Positions 26,727-34,479 of a DNA stretch of 64,000 nt are shown piece by piece. The stretch's first letter is position 1; each line of letters starts with the position of its first letter. The DNA comes from CALHRB01 sp964473465 (GTDB lineage: Bacteria > Bacteroidota > Ignavibacteria > Kapaibacteriales > UBA2268), in NCBI GenBank assembly GCA_964473465.1, contig CAYYPE010000002.1, positions 1 through 64,000 on the forward strand, given 5' to 3'. Below the pieces are notes generated by a model. It was not told the origin of the DNA. It saw only the letters and a program-made list of their open reading frames with translations, and did not search any database. The position numbers were made by a program, and so were the translations under genes.

Positions 26727-27491
26727 TTAAACCATAAAGGGATCTAATTTCTTAGGATAAAAAACCCTTGTTAAAACCAGACCTTTTGCAGGTGCCATCG
26801 GGCAATTAAAACCTCTGTCTTTTTGTTCGAGTGCGTTTTCTATCTCTGCAATATTTATTTTACCTCTTGCAATTTCGATCATAGCACCCACAATACCCCT
26901 AACCATTCCATAGACAAATCTATCAGCCCTGATTGTCAGTTTATATTGCTTTTCACCAATTTCAGACCATTTGCAAATTTTCACCTTACAGACATAATCT
27001 TTTGTTTCCTTGTTCAATTTCGAAAATGTAGTAAAATCCTTTTTTCCCTTGAAAATTTTAGCAGATTCAAACAGAAGAGGGATGTCAATATTTGCTTTTA
27101 TGTGTGTTGAGAAATGCCGCAAAAGAGGTCTGTCAATCAAGTGAACAAAGTAATTATATTCTCTTGCAATGGCATCTTTTGTAGAATGAAATTGATAGTC
27201 AATAATTCTGCTATCTAAAATTCTGATGTCATTGGGGAGGTGAGAATTAATAGCCTTTGATAATTTTTTGGGAGGGATTTTTAGCTTATCGGGCAATCTT
27301 GAATGTGCTATTTGACCAGAAGCGTGAACGCCGGCATCAGTTCGCCCGGCTCCAATGACAGAAAGGTTAAGACCTGTTAGAGCTTTCAAAGCCTTTTCGA
27401 TAGTTTCCTGAACAGACAGAGCATTTTTCTGTCTTTGCCAGCCGGCATAAGCTGAACCATCATATTCTATTTTAAGAACAATTGAATACAT
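26727..27491 (-). CDS. truA: tRNA pseudouridine(38-40) synthase TruA
   Basis: 254 aa. The catalytic Asp lies in GRTDAGVHASGQIAHS. KIEYDGSAYAGWQRQ at the N-terminus and MVRGIVGAMIEIARGK near the C-terminus are family landmarks. The enzyme isomerises U38-U40 in the tRNA anticodon stem-loop. It is divergent from purK. Confidence 0.95.
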   Translation of the reverse strand: MYSIVLKIEYDGSAYAGWQRQKNALSVQETIEKALKALTGLNLSVIGAGRTDAGVHASGQIAHSRLPDKLKIPPKKLSKAINSHLPNDIRILDSRIIDYQFHSTKDAIAREYNYFVHLIDRPLLRHFSTHIKANIDIPLLFESAKIFKGKKDFTTFSKLNKETKDYVCKVKICKWSEIGEKQYKLTIRADRFVYGMVRGIVGAMIEIARGKINIAEIENALEQKDRGFNCPMAPAKGLVLTRVFYPKKLDPFMV

Positions 27492-27532
27492 ATATTATAA
27501 ATAATCAATCCGAAAATATCAAAAAAAACTGA

Positions 27533-27540
27533 TATTTTTG
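27533..27540 (+). promoter_or_regulatory. TAnnTTTG -7 box for purK
   Basis: TATTTTTG lies 19 nt upstream of the ATG at 27560, leaving a very short 5' leader. Confidence 0.35.
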
Positions 27541-27559
27541 TAAATTAAATTAAGGGAAT

Positions 27560-28723
27560 ATGTTAAAATCTATTCATCACAAAGGCAAAACATTCACCCT
27601 CGGAATACTTGGGGGCGGACAGTTAGCAAAAATGTTGGCTCTCGAAGCTTACAGACTTGGGCTGAATGTTGCAATCATTGAAAAAGAAGCCCAAAGCCCT
27701 GCGGGAGATATGACAAAACTCGATTTCGCTGAAGGCTGGAATAATGAGTTAGCACTTCAAAATTTTATCGAAGCCTCTGATATAATTACACTGGAAAATG
27801 AATTTATTGACCCGGAGATAATCGAGAAAATTGAACAGAAAAGAAATGTTTATCCAACTTCAAAGACCGTCAGACTGGTTCAGGATAAATTTATTCAAAA
27901 ATCAACATTTAAGGGCGCTGGTATAGCTGTTCCCGAATTCCAGTTGATTGAAGGATTTGAAGATATTATTGATTTTACTTCCAGATTTGGCTACCCCGCA
28001 GTTATAAAATCACGCAAATTTGGTTATGATGGTTATGGCAATGCTACTGTATTCAATGAAGATGAAGTAAGGACAGCTATGCAGAGATTTAGCTCTGACG
28101 CTCAAAGGAAGGATGTCTATATAGAATCTTTTGTTGATTTTACAAAAGAACTTGCCGTTATGGTTGTTCGGAATAAAGCGGGCGATATTGCAGTCTATCC
28201 CTGTGTTGAGACAATTCAATATAGGCACATCTGCCATTCTGTCATTGCTCCTGCCGAAATTGATGAAAAATTGAGAAATGATGCAAAAGAAATTGCTGTT
28301 GCCTGTGTTGAATCTATTGATGGCATTGGTATTTTTGGTATAGAATTGTTCTTGACAAAAGATAAAAAAATATTAGTCAATGAAATTGCACCACGCCCTC
28401 ATAATTCAGGACATTATACAATTGAGGCTTGTTATACCTCACAATTCGAGAATTGTATCAGAGCAATATGTGATTTGCCACTCGGATCAACAAATATGAT
28501 TACTCCTGCCGCAGTGATGATTAATCTTTTGGGAACTCGTGATGGTAGTGGTGTTCCTTCAAGTGTTGCTGACGTGCTCAGGCATCCCAAGGCTCATCTG
28601 CATTTATATAATAAGAAAACTTCGAGAGTAGGCAGAAAAATGGGACATATTACCGCTCTCGGAAGCACTCAAACCGAAGCCTATAACCTTGCGAAGTCTG
28701 CTTCTGATGCTATTGAATGGTAA
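27560..28723 (+). CDS. purK: 5-(carboxyamino)imidazole ribonucleotide synthase
   Basis: ATP-grasp enzyme, 387 aa, converting AIR and bicarbonate to N5-CAIR in purine synthesis. ILGGGQLAKMLALEAYRLG is the N-terminal Rossmann motif; ATP-grasp residues appear in FGYPAVIKSRKFGYDGYGN and the metal-binding VNEIAPRPHNSGHYTIEAC. The partner purE is not in the window. ATG at 27560 with AAGGG just upstream. Confidence 0.95.
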   Translation: MLKSIHHKGKTFTLGILGGGQLAKMLALEAYRLGLNVAIIEKEAQSPAGDMTKLDFAEGWNNELALQNFIEASDIITLENEFIDPEIIEKIEQKRNVYPTSKTVRLVQDKFIQKSTFKGAGIAVPEFQLIEGFEDIIDFTSRFGYPAVIKSRKFGYDGYGNATVFNEDEVRTAMQRFSSDAQRKDVYIESFVDFTKELAVMVVRNKAGDIAVYPCVETIQYRHICHSVIAPAEIDEKLRNDAKEIAVACVESIDGIGIFGIELFLTKDKKILVNEIAPRPHNSGHYTIEACYTSQFENCIRAICDLPLGSTNMITPAAVMINLLGTRDGSGVPSSVADVLRHPKAHLHLYNKKTSRVGRKMGHITALGSTQTEAYNLAKSASDAIEW

Positions 28724-28754
28724 AGAAATTTTATATGGAAGTTGAATATATTTT

Positions 28755-29405
28755 CTAAAGATCATTTATATCGAATGAAAATTTTTTAATTACTTCTTTA
28801 ATTGTATCCGGCTTAAAGCCCTGTCTTAATAAGAAGTTATAAATATATTTCTTTTGCTCAATTTCATTCTTTTGTCTTAATTTATATCTGACTTTCTCAA
28901 TCTTTTTTTTGGCATTTTCAAAATCATTTTCATCTGTAAAAAAAAGATTCACATATTTTTCAGTGATTTCCTTTGAAACACCCTTTTTAATCAAATCATA
29001 AACAAGCTTTTTTTTGCTTGTAGGTTTCCATTTTATCCTGTCTTTTATGTATGTTTCAGCAAAATATTCATCATTCAGGTAATTAAAATCCTTTAAAAAG
29101 TTTATGCAGGTTTCTATCTCGTCTGAATTGAAACCAAGCAAAAACAATTTATCCAGTGTCTGCTTTTCGGTTCTTGGTTTGTAGGAAATATAGTTCAGCG
29201 AAGAGTGTTTTGCATCAATAATTCTCTGTTCTTTTTTTATGTTTGAAAGAGTAGCTTCATCCAAGGATGTATTTGTATTGATATTGAATTTAGTAAGCAA
29301 ATCCATTGACAAAAACAGCAATTCATCATTATCAAGCTGAATCTGACAAATTTGCTTTTTCCTAAGAAATATTATTTTTTTTATTTTTACCAAAATTCCT
29401 TCCAA
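28755..29405 (-). CDS. recX: Recombination regulator RecX
   Basis: 216 aa with three-helix repeats: SYKPRTEKQTLDKLFLLGF, ECINFLKDFNYLNDEYFAETYIKDRIKWKPTSKKKLVYDLIKKGVSKE, and YNFLLRQGFKPDTIKEVIKKF, matching the RecX tandem-repeat pattern. RecX caps and inhibits RecA filaments. The called start is a TTG (29405); a second TTG 12 nt inside is preceded by GGAAGGA but very close to it. Convergent with purK. Confidence 0.87.
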   Translation of the reverse strand: MEGILVKIKKIIFLRKKQICQIQLDNDELLFLSMDLLTKFNINTNTSLDEATLSNIKKEQRIIDAKHSSLNYISYKPRTEKQTLDKLFLLGFNSDEIETCINFLKDFNYLNDEYFAETYIKDRIKWKPTSKKKLVYDLIKKGVSKEITEKYVNLFFTDENDFENAKKKIEKVRYKLRQKNEIEQKKYIYNFLLRQGFKPDTIKEVIKKFSFDINDL

Positions 29406-29467
29406 TAATTACAACAAAATACTAATTGTCAATCAACGTTACAAATCATTTATATACCTTTAAAGCA

Positions 29468-30649
29468 ATGGAAAATAAAAACAAAGGACAGCAAACAGAT
29501 TTATCGCAGTTATTCAAAGAGTTCTTCAAGAGCGAACAGGCTGGCGGTATTGTGCTTCTCGTTTGTGCGTTGCTGTCACTGGTTTTATCAAATTTTGTTT
29601 TTCATCAGGGATATACTGCTATCTGGCAGATCAAATTAGCTGGATGGAGCATTGAACATATCATAAATGATGGGTTGATGGCAATATTCTTCTTTTTGAT
29701 TGGTCTGGAGCTTGAAAGGGAGATATATCGTGGTGAATTATCAAACATTAAAAATGCGATGCTTCCCATCTTTGCTGCTTTAGGTGGTATGCTTGTGCCT
29801 GCTGGAATCCACCTTGCTTTGAATTTTGGAACACCCACAAAAGCTGGCTTTGGCATCCCGATGGCAACTGATATAGCCTTTGCAATAGGCATTCTTTCTA
29901 TTCTTGGTAATAGAATTCCTCTGTCATTGAAGATTTTTTTAACTGCTCTGGCAATTATAGATGACCTTGGGGCAATACTAACAATAGCTATCTTTTACAC
30001 AAAAGACCTTTCGTTTCTTAACCTTGCTATATCGCTTGCCATATTCGGAATTCTTGTCATTTTAAACAGGTTGAAGGTATATATAATCTGGATTTATATC
30101 GTAGGTGGAATAGCTATGTGGTATTTTATGCATTATTCAGGCGTTCACGCAACAATAGCAGGAGTTTTGCTTGCCTTTGCGTTGCCTTTTGCAGATGGTT
30201 CAAAAAAATCTCCATCATACAAGGTTCAGCATTTCCTCCACTATCCTGTTGCTTTTTTTATTTTACCTGTTTTTGCACTTGCAAATACTGCAATAATAAT
30301 ACCATCAGATTGGTCAGCAAGTTTATTTACTCCGAATAGTCTCGGCATTTTTTTCGGGCTATTTTTTGGTAAATCCATCGGAATAACTTTATTTGCCTTT
30401 TTAGCAGTCATCTTTGGTTTTGCAGTCCTGCCTAAAGAATATAATTATAAAAATGTTTTAGGGGTTGCTTTCCTTGGAGGAATTGGCTTTACTATGTCAA
30501 CGTTTATCACCTTGCTGGCTTTTGCCGATCAGAACACTGTTGTTTCTTCAAAAATATCAATCCTGATTTCATCCTTCATTGCTGGTTTAACAGGTTTTAT
30601 GATACTTAAATTAACTCTTAAAAAACAAAAGATATATCAGGAAAGTTAA
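29468..30649 (+). CDS. nhaA: Na+/H+ antiporter NhaA
   Basis: 393 aa from the ATG at 29468 (an in-frame TTG at 29426 would add 14 residues). Twelve hydrophobic helices; the ion-binding pair lies in ALAIIDDLGAILTIA; the opening SEQAGGIVLLVCALLSLVLSN is conserved. It exchanges Na+ or Li+ for H+ across the inner membrane. Divergent from recX by 62 bp. No nhaR regulator visible. Confidence 0.95.
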   Translation: MENKNKGQQTDLSQLFKEFFKSEQAGGIVLLVCALLSLVLSNFVFHQGYTAIWQIKLAGWSIEHIINDGLMAIFFFLIGLELEREIYRGELSNIKNAMLPIFAALGGMLVPAGIHLALNFGTPTKAGFGIPMATDIAFAIGILSILGNRIPLSLKIFLTALAIIDDLGAILTIAIFYTKDLSFLNLAISLAIFGILVILNRLKVYIIWIYIVGGIAMWYFMHYSGVHATIAGVLLAFALPFADGSKKSPSYKVQHFLHYPVAFFILPVFALANTAIIIPSDWSASLFTPNSLGIFFGLFFGKSIGITLFAFLAVIFGFAVLPKEYNYKNVLGVAFLGGIGFTMSTFITLLAFADQNTVVSSKISILISSFIAGLTGFMILKLTLKKQKIYQES

Positions 30650-30677
30650 TTATTAATATTTAATTTTGGAGCATATT

Positions 30678-31199
30678 ATGAAATTAATCATTTTTTTTGC
30701 ATTATTTATTTTTAATTTAGGAGGTTTAATGGCAATAGATTTAGGCAGCAAGATTCCCGAAGTAAACCTTTACGGGTATGATATGAAGCCAAAAAGTCTT
30801 AATGAGTTCAAGGGAAAGAATTTAGTAGTTGCATTTTTCCCGGGAGCTTTCACAGGTGTTTGCACAAAGGAAGTATGCACTTTGCAGGATGGTCTTGGCA
30901 ATTTCAATCAAATGAACGCAGAGGTTATCGGAGTTACAGTTGATTCTCCTTTTTCGAATAAAAACTGGGCTGAAAAGAACAAGGTTACATTTCCGATATT
31001 TTCTGATTACTCCCGTCAGGCAATGAAAGCCTTCGGGGTAGAGCTTTATAATTTCGCCGGTATGGAAGGTTACACGGCAGCAAAAAGGGCAGTCTTCATT
31101 TTTGATAAAGAAGGAACTCTCAAATACAAATGGGTTAGCGATAATCCGGGGGTCGAACCACCTTATGAAGAGCTCAACAAAGAACTTTCAAAATTATAG
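30678..31199 (+). CDS. Exported peroxiredoxin (AhpC-TSA/redoxin family)
   Basis: 173 aa. FFPGAFTGVCTKEVC holds the peroxidatic Cys in the P-x-x-x-T/S-x-x-C motif, with a second Cys five residues on that could resolve it. A hydrophobic N-terminus (MKLIIFFALFIFNLGGLMA) suggests export to the periplasm. The start at 30678 has GGAG 9 nt upstream and is preferred over the in-frame ATG at 30666. Reduces peroxides; the partner thiol donor is not in the window. Followed by a terminator. Confidence 0.9.
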   Translation: MKLIIFFALFIFNLGGLMAIDLGSKIPEVNLYGYDMKPKSLNEFKGKNLVVAFFPGAFTGVCTKEVCTLQDGLGNFNQMNAEVIGVTVDSPFSNKNWAEKNKVTFPIFSDYSRQAMKAFGVELYNFAGMEGYTAAKRAVFIFDKEGTLKYKWVSDNPGVEPPYEELNKELSKL

Positions 31200-31213
31200 G
31201 CTACTAATTTATG

Positions 31214-31246
31214 AAAGCCGTCAGACAAACTGGCGGCTTTATTTTA
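31214..31246 (+). terminator. Rho-independent terminator after the peroxiredoxin gene
   Basis: AAAGCCGTCAG / CTGGCGGCTTT stem with one mismatch, loop ACAAA, then ATTTT. Confidence 0.8.
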
Positions 31247-31271
31247 ATTATTGAATAATTCTAACAATAGA

Positions 31272-31982
31272 TTAATAATAAATCCTTTCCCCGAAAATAG
31301 CAGTTCCGATCCGAACAATTGTTGCACCTTCCTCTATTGCAATTTCATAATCATGAGACATTCCCATTGAGAGATGAGAAAGATTCACCCCTTTTGTTTT
31401 GTTAATATTATCTCTTAATTCCCTTAAAAGTTTAAATTCAGTGCGGATTATATTTTCAATGTCCGAAAAAGTGCCAATAGTCATCAGACCAAGCACACTG
31501 AGGTTTTTGATCCCTGCAATTGAATCAAATAATTCAATCACTTTTTCGGGCTGGCAACCAAATTTAGAATATTCACCTGAAGTATTAACCTGAAGAAGTA
31601 TATCAATTGTTCGATTATTTTTTTCAGCTTGTTTTGAAATTTCTTCGGCAAGTCCAATGGAGTCAACTGAGTGAATCATACTAACAAAAGGTGCAATATA
31701 TTTAACCTTGTTGGATTGAAGATGTCCGATGAAATGCCATTCAGGAACATTAATCCCGGACTCAAGAAGATACTGATGTTTATCTTTTAGTTCCTGTGCA
31801 TAGTTTTCCCCGAATGTGTTAATTCCAGCTTTAATTGCCAATTCGATTATTTCAGGAGTGTGACTTTTTGATACTGCTACGATTTTGATGCTCTCCGGGT
31901 CTCTATGATTGTTATGAGCAGCATTTCTAACTTTATTCAGAACTTCTAACCAGTTATTTCTAATTTCATCAAATTTTTCCAT
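31272..31982 (-). CDS. yggS: PLP homeostasis protein (YggS/PLPBP)
   Basis: 236 aa. PLP-binding Lys in KIVAVSKSHTPE, then INTFGENYAQELKDKH and HFIGHLQSNKVKYI, with LSMGMSHDYEIAIEEGATIVRIGTAIFG at the C-terminus: the invariant PLPBP motifs. It buffers pyridoxal phosphate. It is the last gene of the minus-strand ChaN-M1/znuA/znuC/znuB run, 35 bp after znuB. Confidence 0.95.
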   Translation of the reverse strand: MEKFDEIRNNWLEVLNKVRNAAHNNHRDPESIKIVAVSKSHTPEIIELAIKAGINTFGENYAQELKDKHQYLLESGINVPEWHFIGHLQSNKVKYIAPFVSMIHSVDSIGLAEEISKQAEKNNRTIDILLQVNTSGEYSKFGCQPEKVIELFDSIAGIKNLSVLGLMTIGTFSDIENIIRTEFKLLRELRDNINKTKGVNLSHLSMGMSHDYEIAIEEGATIVRIGTAIFGERIYY

Positions 31983-32017
31983 TTTGGAAACCTATAAGAA
32001 AATATTATTCTTAAGAA

Positions 32018-32812
32018 TTATTTCTTTAAACTAATTGCCACAAAAAATATTATTGCCTGAATCAAAATGATTGTGGCACCGCTGGGCAAATCAAGATAAT
32101 AAGAAAGAAATAAACCTGCTAAAGAACTACTTAATCCAAAAATTACCGATAGAACAGTCATTTTGAAATAAGTTGATGACAATAATCTTGCACCTGCTGC
32201 CGGAATAACAAGAAAAGATGCAATAAGAACGATTCCTACGAGTTTTATTGAAATCACTATTGCAATTGATATTAAGGCAGATAGAAGATAATCATCAAAT
32301 TTTGTGTTGAGCTTGTCAGCTTTTGCAAGTTCCGGATCGAAAGTTGCGTAAGCCCACTTTTTCCAATATTTTAGCGATAACACAATTGTAATGATAACTA
32401 ACAGGGATGAGATAATCAGATCAGAATTATTCACACTCAGAATAGAGCCAAACATATAGGTGAAGGCATCGGTTGTATAATGCTTTCTTAAAGAAATAAA
32501 TATAATACCGAGAGCCACAGACAAGGCAAAGAAAATTCCAATGGAGGTGTCCATTTCGAGATTTGTTTTGTCTTTTATGTAAGTGATAGCAAGTGAAATA
32601 ATAAGAGTAAAGGGAACTGCAATCCACATTGGTTCAGTTTCGAGAAGGAGACCGAGAGCTATACCACCGAATGCAGCATGAGCAAGACCATCGCCCAGAA
32701 AACTCATTTTTCTCTGGACTATGAAAACCCCAAAATAACTCCCGAGAAAGCCTACGAGCAGTCCGGCAATCAAAGCTCTCTGCATAAACGACATTGAAAG
32801 TATCTCAAGCAT
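32018..32812 (-). CDS. znuB: Zinc/manganese ABC transporter permease
   Basis: 264 aa with seven or eight hydrophobic helices. MQRALIAGLLVGFLGSYFGVFIVQRKMSFLGDGLAHAAFGGIALG is the ZnuB/MntB opening; the G-x-x-x-A-H-A-A-x-G-G motif, which docks the ATPase, is present. Overlaps znuC by 8 bp. The metal (Zn or Mn) is not fixed by the sequence; zinc is the best guess given the neighbours. Confidence 0.9.
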   Translation of the reverse strand: MLEILSMSFMQRALIAGLLVGFLGSYFGVFIVQRKMSFLGDGLAHAAFGGIALGLLLETEPMWIAVPFTLIISLAITYIKDKTNLEMDTSIGIFFALSVALGIIFISLRKHYTTDAFTYMFGSILSVNNSDLIISSLLVIITIVLSLKYWKKWAYATFDPELAKADKLNTKFDDYLLSALISIAIVISIKLVGIVLIASFLVIPAAGARLLSSTYFKMTVLSVIFGLSSSLAGLFLSYYLDLPSGATIILIQAIIFFVAISLKK

Positions 32813-33596
32813 TATTCTTTACTCCAAATATCATATCGTGAGCATGACCAAGGTGACCAAAAGCAATCCTTAACCATTTTTCGCTGAAAGCTTTATTAGG
32901 CTCATCATAGCATATTATTACCCTGTTTAATAATAATACAAAATCCGAATGGTGATAAGCTGATTCCCAATCATGAGTTATCATAATAATTGTTGCATTT
33001 TGCCTTTTTTTATAGTCCTCGAGTATGTTATTAAAGTCCATTTCACCGGCTACATCAATGCCAGAAGCTGGTTCATCAAGTAATAGCAGTTTTGGTTTTC
33101 GAATAATACTTCTTGCTAAAAAAATTCTTTGAAGTTCTCCGCCTGAGAGTTTTCCCAGAGGCTTCTTTGCAAGATTTGTTGCTCCTACCTGATCAAGAGC
33201 TTCTAAAGCTAATTTTTTCTGGGCTTTTGACAGAATTGTAATCCAACTCCCTGTTAACCCTGTTGCAACCAACTCAATAGGAAGAGCCGGAAAGGAGCGG
33301 TCGAATGTTTTGATTTGTGGTACATAACCTATTGCTTGTGATAGATTTTTTAGAGGTTTTTCCCCGAAGACATTCACAATTCCCGAAGTTGGTTCCAATA
33401 AACCAAGGATCAATTTCAGAAAAGTTGTTTTCCCGCCACCATTCGGACCAACAATAGTAATGAATAATCCGTTTCTTATCTTGATAGAAATATCTTCAAG
33501 AGCAGTGTGTGTGCCGTATCTGACAGTAACATTTTCAAAAACAACTACATTTTCTTTTGCATTATATGTGTTTTCGCTTTCCAAATGCCACCTCAA
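32805..33596 (-). CDS. znuC: Zinc/manganese ABC transporter ATP-binding protein
   Basis: 263 aa. Walker A GPNGGGKTT, signature LSGGELQR and Walker B LLLLDEP are all intact, with the switch His in MITHDWES. Overlaps znuA by 4 bp and znuB by 8 bp, in the normal A-C-B order. Confidence 0.92.
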   Translation of the reverse strand: MRWHLESENTYNAKENVVVFENVTVRYGTHTALEDISIKIRNGLFITIVGPNGGGKTTFLKLILGLLEPTSGIVNVFGEKPLKNLSQAIGYVPQIKTFDRSFPALPIELVATGLTGSWITILSKAQKKLALEALDQVGATNLAKKPLGKLSGGELQRIFLARSIIRKPKLLLLDEPASGIDVAGEMDFNNILEDYKKRQNATIIMITHDWESAYHHSDFVLLLNRVIICYDEPNKAFSEKWLRIAFGHLGHAHDMIFGVKNNA

Positions 33597-34477
33597 TTGC
33601 TTAAAGCTTTTAATAAAATCTGAGCATTATATAGCATAAGATCGAAATAGTTATTTCTACTGTCAATTCCACCAAGTGGATCTAAAACATAAATATTCAA
33701 TCCTGCTGATTCAGCTATTGATTCAGCAGATTTATTAGGAAGCTGTGGCTCAGAGAAAATTGATTTTGTCTGGGATGTTTTTATTCGAGATATAAAATCA
33801 GCAATATATTTTGGTGAAGGCTCTTTTCCGGGGGATTCCTCTATCGAGCCGGCATAAATAAGCCCATATCTTTTTAACATATAATTGAAAGAAGGATGAA
33901 AAAGAAATACTTCAGAGCCTTTTACAGGTTCGAGTATTTCACTGATTTTCTGGTCAAGCTGGCTGAGCTTATCCATAAATTTATCTGCATTTTCTCTATA
34001 GATTTCAGCTTTTTCGGGCTCTTTTTCAATAAGACTCTGCATTATGTCCGGGACGATTGATCTAACAGCCAATGGATCTGTCCAGAAGTGAGGATCTATG
34101 TGGTTATCATCAAACTTAAGTATAAAGGACTCCGGAAGCAACCTGAAAACTTCTGTCAGATTTTTATAGGGTTGCCGGATAAACCATTTATCATAGTCAT
34201 TTTCAACAAAGAAGATAAGCTCTGCTTTTTCCATTTTTTTCAAAACCGAAGGAGGTGGAGAATAAGTATGAGGGGAATATCCAGCATCAACCAGAAGTGT
34301 TATTTCATCATCACTGCCAATAATTTCCATCAGGATAAATTTAAGAGGAAGACATGTTACCGCATATTTCGGCTCTTTGTCTTTCTGCCCGGAACAGTTG
34401 CTAATTATAATTATACCTGACAGAATTAATATAAATTTGGAAATGAAAGAACTTATTGTTCTAAATGAAATTATCAT
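33593..34477 (-). CDS. znuA: Zinc-binding periplasmic lipoprotein
   Basis: 294 aa. Lipobox IIISNC. Metal ligands are expected at GYSPHTYSPPP, NHIDPHFWTDP and FLFHPSFNYM; EPQLPNKSAESIAESAGLNIYVLDPLGG is the C-terminal A-domain motif. There is no long His-rich loop as in E. coli ZnuA. Begins 2 bp after the ChaN-M1 gene stops. Confidence 0.88.
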   Translation of the reverse strand: MIISFRTISSFISKFILILSGIIIISNCSGQKDKEPKYAVTCLPLKFILMEIIGSDDEITLLVDAGYSPHTYSPPPSVLKKMEKAELIFFVENDYDKWFIRQPYKNLTEVFRLLPESFILKFDDNHIDPHFWTDPLAVRSIVPDIMQSLIEKEPEKAEIYRENADKFMDKLSQLDQKISEILEPVKGSEVFLFHPSFNYMLKRYGLIYAGSIEESPGKEPSPKYIADFISRIKTSQTKSIFSEPQLPNKSAESIAESAGLNIYVLDPLGGIDSRNNYFDLMLYNAQILLKALSN

Positions 34478-34479
34478 AT